From: Patescibacteria group bacterium
GTDB taxonomy: Bacteria; Patescibacteriota; Patescibacteriia; S139-126
Reading direction: 5' to 3'
Assembly: GCA_015485755.1 (NCBI GenBank)
Contig: WFTD01000060.1
Span: 1-9,661 of the forward strand
DNA: 9,661 bases
A program made the translations under genes and the position numbers. How positions within the stretch are numbered: position 1 is the first letter of the stretch; the number at the start of each line of letters is the position of its first letter. This document shows positions 1 to 6,504 of the stretch, in pieces. The notes beneath the pieces were generated by a model, which searched no databases, was not told where the DNA came from, and saw only the letters and a list, made by a program, of their open reading frames with translations.

Positions 1-1376
1 AAATCAAGCAACTAGAAATAGAAAAAACTGCTTTAAGCAAGGATGATTCAGCTGAAGCCAAAGAAAGGTTAAGTAAAATTGAGAAAGAATTAGCCGAATT
101 AAAAGAAAGATACAAAAAATTGGAAGTACAATGGACAAATGAAAAAGAAATAATTGATGAGATTAGCAAAAACAAAGAAAAAATTGATGAATTAAAACAA
201 CAAGCGGAAATAGCCGAACGCAATGGCGATCTTACCAGGGTGGCTGAAATAAGATATTCCCTCATTCCTGAATTAGAAAAGAAAATTTCAGAGCTGGAAA
301 ACAAATTAAAGAAACTTGGGGAAAACCGCATGCTCAAACAAGAAGTAACAGAAGAAGATATTGCCCAGGTGGTTTCTCGTTGGACCGGCATCCCGGTTAG
401 CAAAATGCTTGAATCAGAAAGTGAAAAACTAGCAAGAATGGAGGAAGAGTTAAAAAAGCGCGTGGTTGGTCAAGATCATGCTATCAGAGCTGTGGCCAAT
501 GCGGTCAGACGTTCACGAGCTGGACTAGCGGAAGAATCAAAGCCAATTGGATCTTTTATCTTTTTGGGGCCGACTGGCGTTGGTAAAACTGAGCTGGCTA
601 AGGCTTTGGCTGAGTTTATGTTCAATGATGAAGATGCTCTTATTCGTATTGATATGTCAGAATATATGGAAAAGCATGCAGTGGCCAAAATGATTGGTTC
701 GCCTCCAGGCTATGTTGGTTATGAAGAAGGAGGTCAGCTGACAGAAGCGGTGCGCCGCCGCCCTTATAGCGTTATTTTGCTTGATGAAATTGAAAAAGCC
801 CACCCAGAGGTATTTAACATATTATTGCAACTACTTGATGATGGTCGCTTAACTGATGCTAAAGGAAGGACTGTTAATTTTAAAAATACAATAATTATTA
901 TGACTTCCAATATTGGCTCTGACATAATCCAATCAAGCCAACGCAGCGACCATAAATTAGGCTATCAAACTGGTAAAAATAACAAACAAGGAGGTTTTGA
1001 CAAAGCCACTGTTAACAAAGTTATGGATTTGGTCAGACAGCATTTCAAGCCAGAATTTTTGAATAGAGTTGATGATATTATAATGTTCCACCCGCTTACC
1101 CCAGAGATGCTGGCAAAGATAGTTGATATCCAACTTAAGCAAGTAGAAGAGCGTTTAGCTAAGCAAAAAATCAAACTGGAAATTGATGATAAGGCCAAAA
1201 AATACCTGGCTAAAGTTGGTTATGATCCAGCTTATGGCGCTAGGCCGCTCAAGCGGGCAATCCAAAATGAGCTATTGGATGAACTTGCCCTACAAATAAT
1301 TGAACACAAAATCAAACCTGGTGATACGGTGCAGGTTAGCTATGACGGCAAAAAATTGACTTTTAAAGTTAAATAG
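1..1376 (+). CDS. clpB: ATP-dependent chaperone ClpB, C-terminal part (5' end outside window)
   Basis: ClpB is a hexameric AAA+ disaggregase that threads aggregated proteins through its central pore, working with DnaK. The gene is cut by the left edge: the frame is open from base 3 and gives 457 residues before TAG at 1374-1376. The first ~110 residues are charged coiled coil. They include the ClpB middle-domain signature AERNGDLTR and IPELEKK, which separates ClpB from ClpC and ClpA. The second AAA+ module follows: Walker A GPTGVGKT (567-590), pore loop GYVGYEEGG, Walker B VILLDEIEKAHPE, sensor 1 TSN, arginine finger in FLNR, and sensor 2 GARPLKR. The C-terminal domain ends DGKKLTFKVK. The stretch between sensor 1 and the arginine finger is about 16 residues longer than in E. 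coli ClpB as I recall it. TTG at 120 is not a real start, because the coiled coil continues upstream of it. Identification is secure. Confidence 0.96.
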   Translation, partial: IKQLEIEKTALSKDDSAEAKERLSKIEKELAELKERYKKLEVQWTNEKEIIDEISKNKEKIDELKQQAEIAERNGDLTRVAEIRYSLIPELEKKISELENKLKKLGENRMLKQEVTEEDIAQVVSRWTGIPVSKMLESESEKLARMEEELKKRVVGQDHAIRAVANAVRRSRAGLAEESKPIGSFIFLGPTGVGKTELAKALAEFMFNDEDALIRIDMSEYMEKHAVAKMIGSPPGYVGYEEGGQLTEAVRRRPYSVILLDEIEKAHPEVFNILLQLLDDGRLTDAKGRTVNFKNTIIIMTSNIGSDIIQSSQRSDHKLGYQTGKNNKQGGFDKATVNKVMDLVRQHFKPEFLNRVDDIIMFHPLTPEMLAKIVDIQLKQVEERLAKQKIKLEIDDKAKKYLAKVGYDPAYGARPLKRAIQNELLDELALQIIEHKIKPGDTVQVSYDGKKLTFKVK

Positions 1377-1388
1377 ATTGTTCAAATA

Positions 1389-1397
1389 TGTTATAAT
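1389..1397 (+). promoter_or_regulatory. Extended -10 promoter for the secreted-protein operon
   Basis: TGTTATAAT is a perfect TATAAT (1392-1397) preceded by the extended -10 TG at 1389-1390. It lies in the 47-bp gap after clpB, and a start about 7 bases downstream would give a leader of roughly 20 nt before ATG 1424. No -35 hexamer lies at the usual distance, which an extended -10 can tolerate. The same 9-mer occurs at 5970-5978 before def. Prediction from sequence only. Confidence 0.5.
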
Positions 1398-1423
1398 GTA
1401 AATCTAAGATTAAATATTGATAT

Positions 1424-2833
1424 ATGAATAAATATCACCGTTTGATTTTAATTGTGTTCTTGCTTATTTCAACTTCGCTATCATTGCCTCAGTCAGTTTC
1501 TGCGGCTGAGTTTAACCCCAATTTCATCATCTCAGATGAGGAAATTTTGAATGCTAATGCAATGAGCGTTGAGGATATCAGGAGGTTTTTGCAAAGTAAA
1601 CCCGGAATCCTAAAAAATTATATTGTTGAGGTAAATATCAAGGATGAGCCTTTTCGGCGCGTGCCAGCGGCTGAATTTATTTATGAAAGGGCTGTGAAGA
1701 ACGGTATTAATCCCAAATTTGTTCTTGTGCTTTTGCAAAAAGAACAAAGCCTCATCACCAACCCTTCCCCTACTCAACGTGATTTAGATTTTGCCACTGG
1801 TTATGGTTGCCCTGATGGCGGCAGATGCAGCGAAAGATGGAGGGGGTTTTCCAAGCAAGTCAACTCAGCCATCCTCCAGTTTAAGGATTATATGGATAAT
1901 CCACAGAATTATCGTTTTCAAGTAGGGAAAACTTACACTTTCACAGATAACCGAACTGGTTATGGAAAAGTTACAACAGTGGTGGTGCCAGCTAATCGGG
2001 CTACAGCTGCTTTGTACAACTATACCCCGCATGTTTACAATGGTAACTATAATTTTTGGAAATTATGGCGAGAATGGTTTTCATTGCAATATCCAGATGG
2101 ATCCCTTTTGCAGCCCAAAGGTCAAGGAATAGTATATTTGATTAAAAACGGCCTCAAGCATCCGTTCAAATCTAAAGCAGCAATGCTTACTCGCTATCCC
2201 CGGCCTAACATCATAACGGTTGACCCTTCTATCCTTGATCAATACCCTACTGGAGAGCCTATTCGTTTTCCCCAATATGCCCTTTACCGCTCTCCCAAAG
2301 GAACTGTTTATTTGATTGTTGACGATGTTAAGCATGGTTTTACTTCAGCTGAAGTAATGAGGACTTTAGGTATAAATCCAGAAGAAATTGAAGATGTCAG
2401 CCAAGAAATTCTTGATCAAATCCCAGAAGGTAAGCCAATTGACATAAACAGCTCTTATCCTATGGGGGCCTTACTGCAAAATAGAGACACTGGTACAGTA
2501 TATTATGTTAAGGACGGCAAAAAATATGGGATAGTTGATAAAGACATTCTGACCATTCGTTTTGGAAAAAATCCGCTTATTACCCCTGTTGCCCCTGACC
2601 AGTTGCGGCAGTATGTTATTATGCCGCCTTTACGGATACCTGATGGAACCCTTATCACTAGCGATGATCCAAGTAAACCAGCTGTTTATATAATTTCTGA
2701 TGGATACAAAAGACCATTCGTATCGGCAAGTGTATTTGAATCACTTGGATACAAATGGGAAAATATTATTACAGTCAAAGACAAAATAGTTGAGATGCAC
2801 CCAACTGGAGAACCAATTGATTTAATTAGTTAA
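1424..2833 (+). CDS. Secreted lysozyme-like protein with four C-terminal repeats
   Basis: The 469-residue product starts with a signal peptide: K3, H5 and R6, a hydrophobic core at about 7-22, and an AxA-type site VSA at 25-27. Residues ~80-220 resemble a lysozyme or lytic-transglycosylase fold. Helix AAEFIYERAVKNGINPKF leads to LLQKEQSLI, where E107 followed by QS sits like the catalytic Glu of the ExS motif. The later ALYNYTPHVYNGNYNFWKLW block (196-215) is typical of this protein group. C129 and C135 could form a disulfide. Residues 224-465 hold four degenerate ~57-residue repeats. There is no C-terminal anchor or sortase signal, so it is probably exported and either released or wall-bound. 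A role in peptidoglycan cleavage or binding is inferred; substrate and activity are unknown. It opens a run in which the next ATG is one base after this stop. No Shine-Dalgarno precedes the start. Confidence 0.8.
   Translation: MNKYHRLILIVFLLISTSLSLPQSVSAAEFNPNFIISDEEILNANAMSVEDIRRFLQSKPGILKNYIVEVNIKDEPFRRVPAAEFIYERAVKNGINPKFVLVLLQKEQSLITNPSPTQRDLDFATGYGCPDGGRCSERWRGFSKQVNSAILQFKDYMDNPQNYRFQVGKTYTFTDNRTGYGKVTTVVVPANRATAALYNYTPHVYNGNYNFWKLWREWFSLQYPDGSLLQPKGQGIVYLIKNGLKHPFKSKAAMLTRYPRPNIITVDPSILDQYPTGEPIRFPQYALYRSPKGTVYLIVDDVKHGFTSAEVMRTLGINPEEIEDVSQEILDQIPEGKPIDINSSYPMGALLQNRDTGTVYYVKDGKKYGIVDKDILTIRFGKNPLITPVAPDQLRQYVIMPPLRIPDGTLITSDDPSKPAVYIISDGYKRPFVSASVFESLGYKWENIITVKDKIVEMHPTGEPIDLIS
2093..2818 (+). 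repeat. Four tandem degenerate ~57-residue protein repeats
   Basis: The repeats are residues 224-280, 283-338, 345-402 and 405-465 of the secreted protein. Each unit runs: a P-x-G-[AST]-L-like opening, a VYLI/VYYV/VYII strand, a D/N-G-x-K turn, an aromatic or hydrophobic stretch, a variable helix, then a D/P-x-x-[IL]-x-x-[YHI]-P-x-G-x-P-I close. Openings are PDGSLL, PQYALY, PMGALL and PDGTLI; closes are PTGEPI, PEGKPI, VIMPPL and PTGEPI. Units 1 and 4 are the best preserved. They repeat at protein level with little DNA identity, so the duplications are old. The function is unknown; wall or surface binding is a guess. Confidence 0.75.
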
Positions 2834-2834
2834 T

Positions 2835-3617
2835 ATGTCTTTATCATTGAGCGCTATTTTACCGCACCATCCTTTGCTACTTCCCTCTATAGCCAAGGAC
2901 AATCTTTCATCTCTGCAAACAACAATTTCAGCTTTAAATGGTATAGCTGCGTCAATTAAAGCCAAGCAAATTGATTCGCTAATAATTATTTCTGAGCACA
3001 ACCATCCCTTAAAAGATAAAGTAACTATTGGCCATTGTCCTGAATTTAAAGTTGATTTGTCGGACTTTGGCGATTTGTCAACTGATTTTTCTTGTTTGGG
3101 GGACTTGGAATTGTCTTATCAAATCAGAGAAAGGCTAGAAGACAACAATATCGTTAACTTAGCTTGCCCTGCTAGCTTGGATTATGGCATGGCCGTGCCT
3201 TTATTTTATATCCACCAACATCATCCAGTTAAAATCATACCAATATTTTCAGCCCACCCCTCCCTTGAGTTAACATATAAATTAGGTCAATCAATCAATG
3301 AAATAATAAATATTTCCAGTAAGCGTATAGCTGTCATAGCAGCGGGGGATCTTTCCCATACGCTTTCCTCCCAATCGCCAGCTGGTTATAGTGAAATCGG
3401 CAAAAAATTTGATAATTTATTGATCAAATATTTGCGCAATAAAGATATAAGCCAAATAATAAATTTTGACAGTGAGGTTGCAACCGAAGCCAAGCAATGT
3501 ATCCTTAGACCTTTATCTTTGCTTTTGGGGATACTTGATAAGTCTAATTTCTCTACTGATATTACTTCCTATGAACACCCTTTTGGCATTGGACATTTAG
3601 TTGCCAAATTTAGATAA
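2835..3617 (+). CDS. LigB/MEMO-like class III extradiol dioxygenase-family protein (AmmeMemoRadiSam system)
   Basis: This 260-residue protein matches the class III extradiol dioxygenase (LigB) fold in the form found with AMMECR1 domains, rather than a true aromatic-ring dioxygenase. Family landmarks are LPHHP (H11), ISEH (H55), DLSDFG, LDYGMAVPLF, AAGDLSH (H175), the CxLRP-type block at 222-226 and SYEHPFGIGHLVA (E247). H11, H55 and E247 correspond to the 2-His/1-Glu metal site of LigB, and H175 to its catalytic His. The usual His of LDHG is Tyr117, so dioxygenase chemistry is doubtful. ATG lies one base after the previous stop, suggesting translational coupling. The AMMECR1 gene follows 15 bp downstream; in some bacteria the two are one polypeptide. 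The family's biochemical role is not established. The fold and family call is firm, the activity unknown. Confidence 0.82.
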   Translation: MSLSLSAILPHHPLLLPSIAKDNLSSLQTTISALNGIAASIKAKQIDSLIIISEHNHPLKDKVTIGHCPEFKVDLSDFGDLSTDFSCLGDLELSYQIRERLEDNNIVNLACPASLDYGMAVPLFYIHQHHPVKIIPIFSAHPSLELTYKLGQSINEIINISSKRIAVIAAGDLSHTLSSQSPAGYSEIGKKFDNLLIKYLRNKDISQIINFDSEVATEAKQCILRPLSLLLGILDKSNFSTDITSYEHPFGIGHLVAKFR

Positions 3618-3632
3618 TTGGAATTACAATAA

Positions 3633-4160
3633 ATGGCAGACAATTTTACTCAACTAGCCCGCCGAGCTATTATTGAATACGCTCAGACAAGCACCGCAGT
3701 AAATATTGATGCCGCTAACATTGCATCAGATTACCTGCAAAAAAAGGCTGGTGTCTATGTAACTCTTTTCAAACCTAACGGTGAAATACGTGCTATTATG
3801 GGCAGTCCCAGGCCGGTTAAATCAAACTTGATTGAAGAAATTATTTTTACTGCTATTACAGCCGCTTTCTTTGATAAGCAATTTAAACCTTTAAGAAAAA
3901 ATGAGATAGATGAGCTTAAAATTAGAATAGACATTATTACAAGCAGTTTTCCCTACAGCCAGTTGCAGGACAAGTCTCAAACCAATAAGTATGGCGTATT
4001 AATTGAGAGTCTAGATGGGAAAACAGCTATTCTTTTACCACTAATGTACAGTGGCAGCTTAGAGGATGCTATAAATATTGTTACCCGTAAGGCGAGAATA
4101 AATACTAAGATTGATAAATATAAAATAATCTTATTTACAACTGAAATACATCAAGAATGA
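3633..4160 (+). CDS. AMMECR1-domain protein (AmmeMemoRadiSam system protein A)
   Basis: The 175-residue protein is one AMMECR1 domain of about usual size. N-terminal helix LARRAIIEYA leads to GVYVTLFKPNGEIRAIMG (40-57), NLIEEIIFTAITAAFFDKQF (65-84), a segment like the family's ELEISVDVLS (95-104), KYGVLIE (119-125), the LLP block (134-136) and a C-terminal KARI plus FTTEIH strand. The family hallmark LRGCIG is IRAIMG here (52-57), so both the Gly and the Cys are replaced. The domain occurs with LigB/MEMO-like and radical SAM proteins, and a link to cofactor-dependent radical chemistry is proposed but unproven. Here the LigB-like partner is directly upstream and no radical SAM gene is visible. 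The stop overlaps the priA start (ATGA). It is followed at once by TAG, giving a tandem TGA-TAG stop. Family assignment is good; function unknown. Confidence 0.85.
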   Translation: MADNFTQLARRAIIEYAQTSTAVNIDAANIASDYLQKKAGVYVTLFKPNGEIRAIMGSPRPVKSNLIEEIIFTAITAAFFDKQFKPLRKNEIDELKIRIDIITSSFPYSQLQDKSQTNKYGVLIESLDGKTAILLPLMYSGSLEDAINIVTRKARINTKIDKYKIILFTTEIHQE

Positions 4161-5977
4161 TAGCCCATATAATACCATTAAAAAAACTGCCACGCCACTT
4201 GTCTTATTTTGATTATTACATCCCTCCACATCTAACTAAAAAATTAAAAGTGGGCCATGTTGTCAATATCCCTTGGCGAAACCAAGTTATTGTTGGTTTG
4301 GTTAAGGCTATAGATAAAAATAAAGTAAACAAACCTGTCAAAGTAAAAGATATTATCGATCTTGCCTGCCCATTGCCTTTAGCTACCACAGACCAAATAA
4401 AATTAATAGAGGGGTTATCGGATAAGTTTCTAACAGCAGAGAGTGTTTGGTGGAAGATGATATTGCCAACACTGCCCAAAAGAAAAATAAATATTCCTGC
4501 AAATATTTCCAGCTCCCCTATTTTGTCTAATTTTAACAAGGCGCAATTGAAGCTGGTAATGCCAAACAGTTATACTGATATGATTGAAATGATAAAAAAA
4601 TATATTCCTCCAAAAGGGCAAACTTTGATCATTTGTCCTGAAATAAAACAAATAGAACAAGTTTTATCATCACTGCCAGAAAATTTAAAAGCAATAGCCT
4701 TTCATAAAAAACTTGCTTTGCGAAAATTGCTACATCATTATTTGATGGTACAGCACAACCAAGTCCAAATAGTAGTTGGAACAAGGTTGTCAGTATTGTT
4801 GCCTTGGTCATCCCTACGGCAAATAATTGTTTTTAAATCAGAGGATTATAGTTTAAAACAAGCAGACCAAAATCCCCGTTTTTGGATACATGATATTTTA
4901 CCGGAAACAGAAAAAATTTACAAAAATAACACATATTATTTTACTCTAGCCCCCCGGCTGGAAACCTATGCTTATATAAAGGCCCGCAAGGGTAAAATAA
5001 AAAACGAACAACTCCCCCCAACTGTTCAAATAGTATCATTGTCAGATTTTTGGCACAGTGGAGAGTATTCTTTTATTTCTCCTCAGCTAGAGATAGTTAT
5101 AAAACAAACTTTGTCTAAAAATAAAACTGTGTTTTTATTGGTCAATCGCAAAAAGTTGGGGCTGAGGGTCAAATGTTATGATTGCCAGAGCAATCTTACC
5201 TGCTCTAACTGCCAAATGGATTTATTGGTTTTATCAGAATCTGTTTTGATGTGTCCTGACTGCCACCAAACTACCACTATGCCATCTAGCTGTCCCAATT
5301 GCGGTAGTGTTAAATTAAAAATACGAGGCCTTACCAATCAACGCTTAACAAAAGAATTAAAAAATAAGATTGCTAATGCTAATATACAATTTATTGACTC
5401 AGAGCACGATTGTCTTGATAAAAAAGCACAAATTATTGTTGGTACCCAATTTGCTTTTTCCCTGCTTGATCCGCAAAAAATTGGATTAGTTGGTATAGTT
5501 ATGGCTGACCAAGAACTAAATTCAGTTGATTTTAGAGGTATTGAGAGAGCCTGGCAGTTATTTTCTTATTTTATTCGTTGGCGCAATGATTTGCCTGTTG
5601 TTATCCAAACATTTTCACCTGATCATTATCTTTTTAAATATCTAACAACTGGCGATTATTACAAATTTTGGTTAACAGAAATGAAGTGGCGGCGCCAGTT
5701 AAACTACCCTCCTTATGCAAAGATTATCAAACTAATCAAAACAGACTCTGACAAAAATAAAGTTGAACAAATTTTAACAGAGGTAAAGAGCAATTTAAAA
5801 AAACTACTACCTCCGACGGTTGAAGTCTCTCCTATCAACCTAACCAAATTACCAACCAAAACTAAACAGTACCAAGCTTCGTTTTTTCTTAAATACAAAC
5901 GGGAGAATATATCCAATTACTTACGCCAAATACCGCCTGATATAATCCTTGACTTCAATCCATATTACTTGTTATAA
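4157..5977 (+). CDS. priA: PriA-like primosomal protein N', predicted helicase-inactive
   Basis: PriA recognises stalled forks and reloads the replicative helicase. This 606-residue form is shorter than E. coli PriA (732). The N-terminal 3'-DNA-binding domain is recognisable (FDYYIPPHL at 18-26, then the KVGHVVNIPWRNQVIVG strands). Core landmarks remain: LIICPEI (157-163), VVGTR (206-210), a zinc module with four CxxC pairs (C340/343, 349/352, 366/369, 379/382), GTQ (429-431), DFRGIERAWQL (458-468), VIQTFSPDH (482-490) and LNYPPY (515-520). The ATPase motifs are gone. There is no P-loop before LIICPEI, where VTGSGKT is expected. The DEEH box reads FKSED (226-230). The motif VI AGRAGR position reads YFIRWR (471-476). 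Actinobacterial PriA proteins are a known case of helicase-less PriA. Start ATG overlaps the previous stop by four bases, and def and fmt follow as in B. subtilis. PriA identity is confident; loss of helicase activity is inferred. Confidence 0.85.
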   Translation: MIAHIIPLKKLPRHLSYFDYYIPPHLTKKLKVGHVVNIPWRNQVIVGLVKAIDKNKVNKPVKVKDIIDLACPLPLATTDQIKLIEGLSDKFLTAESVWWKMILPTLPKRKINIPANISSSPILSNFNKAQLKLVMPNSYTDMIEMIKKYIPPKGQTLIICPEIKQIEQVLSSLPENLKAIAFHKKLALRKLLHHYLMVQHNQVQIVVGTRLSVLLPWSSLRQIIVFKSEDYSLKQADQNPRFWIHDILPETEKIYKNNTYYFTLAPRLETYAYIKARKGKIKNEQLPPTVQIVSLSDFWHSGEYSFISPQLEIVIKQTLSKNKTVFLLVNRKKLGLRVKCYDCQSNLTCSNCQMDLLVLSESVLMCPDCHQTTTMPSSCPNCGSVKLKIRGLTNQRLTKELKNKIANANIQFIDSEHDCLDKKAQIIVGTQFAFSLLDPQKIGLVGIVMADQELNSVDFRGIERAWQLFSYFIRWRNDLPVVIQTFSPDHYLFKYLTTGDYYKFWLTEMKWRRQLNYPPYAKIIKLIKTDSDKNKVEQILTEVKSNLKKLLPPTVEVSPINLTKLPTKTKQYQASFFLKYKRENISNYLRQIPPDIILDFNPYYLL

Positions 5978-5978
5978 T
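5949..5978 (+). promoter_or_regulatory. Near-consensus promoter for def-fmt, overlapping the priA 3' end
   Basis: TTGACT (5949-5954) and TATAAT (5973-5978) are 18 bp apart, with an extended -10 TG at 5970-5971. The -10 overlaps the priA stop codon (5975-5977). A start near 5985 would leave a leader of about 19 nt before the def ATG at 6004. This is the best sigma-70-type promoter in the window. It suggests def-fmt can be transcribed separately from the upstream run. Confidence 0.65.
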
Positions 5979-6003
5979 TAGCTATTGATAAATAAATTAT
6001 TAT

Positions 6004-6504
6004 ATGGATTTGGGCAAAAAAATTGAAATTGTAATTTATCCCCATCCTGCCTTAAGGCAAAAAGGCGAAAATGTTATTGATATAAATAGTCGCGACATTC
6101 AACAGCTAATAGCTGACATGAAAGTAACAATGGTTGCAGCCAATGGAATTGGCCTAGCCGCTCCCCAAGTCAATAAATTACTTAATATATTTATAGCTCA
6201 AATTGATAAAGACCGCATTGAAACATTTATCAACCCGGCTATTGTCTGGCGCTCTAATAAGCATACCCCCCTAGAGGAAGGGTGTTTGTCATTGCCTGGT
6301 ATTAGCGCAATTGTAGAAAGACCAGAAAAAATTATTATAACTTATCTCAATGAGAAAGGCCAGCGCAAAATTAAAAAAGCAGGCGGTTTGTTAGCTAAAG
6401 TAATCCAACATGAATTTGATCATCTCAATGGAATTTTAATTATTGACAAAGCCACAGATATAACCCAAGGAAAAGATCTAATCAAACAACTAGATGTCAA
6501 TTAA
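6004..6504 (+). CDS. def: Peptide deformylase
   Basis: Def removes the N-formyl group from nascent proteins, a prerequisite for methionine aminopeptidase. The 166-residue length is normal. All three family motifs are intact: GIGLAAPQ (48-55), EEGCLS (91-96) and QHEFDH (135-140). C94, H136 and H140 are the metal ligands, and E137 is the general acid/base. The opening YPHPALRQKG is also typical. It is a cytosolic enzyme acting at the ribosome exit. The last 11 bp overlap the fmt start, so the enzymes that add and remove the formyl group are translationally coupled. A strong candidate promoter lies just upstream. The 26-nt leader (5978-6003) has no purine-rich Shine-Dalgarno sequence. Identification is secure. 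Confidence 0.97.
   Translation: MDLGKKIEIVIYPHPALRQKGENVIDINSRDIQQLIADMKVTMVAANGIGLAAPQVNKLLNIFIAQIDKDRIETFINPAIVWRSNKHTPLEEGCLSLPGISAIVERPEKIIITYLNEKGQRKIKKAGGLLAKVIQHEFDHLNGILIIDKATDITQGKDLIKQLDVN

Noticed and set aside
120..122. TTG as a start codon for a shorter ClpB-like gene
   Set aside because: The same frame is open from base 3 and encodes continuous middle-domain coiled coil upstream, so the gene simply enters from the left edge.
476..1198. Three - strand open frames opposite clpB
   Set aside because: They are antisense shadows of a highly conserved AAA+ domain, with no plausible start context or domain.
1356..1361. TTGACT as the -35 partner of TATAAT at 1392
   Set aside because: The spacing is 30 bp, far outside the usable range; the extended -10 alone is the better reading.
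2835..3617. Protocatechuate or other aromatic-ring dioxygenase
   Set aside because: The sequence pattern and the adjacent AMMECR1 gene fit the MEMO-like group; there are no aromatic catabolism genes nearby and the LDHG His is replaced.
4158..4163. UGA recoding as in some CPR lineages, joining the AMMECR1 gene to priA
   Set aside because: The genes are in different frames and a TAG follows the TGA directly, so readthrough would add one residue. No frame in the window needs UGA as a sense codon.
4216..4811. Three - strand open frames opposite the 5' part of priA
   Set aside because: They overlap one another in different frames within a confident + strand gene. Their hydrophobic stretches are what antisense reading of AT-rich coding DNA produces.
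4157..5977. priA as a decaying pseudogene
   Set aside because: There is no stop or frameshift across 606 codons. All four CxxC pairs and several family motifs are kept, and start and stop fit tightly between neighbours, so motif loss looks like divergence rather than decay.
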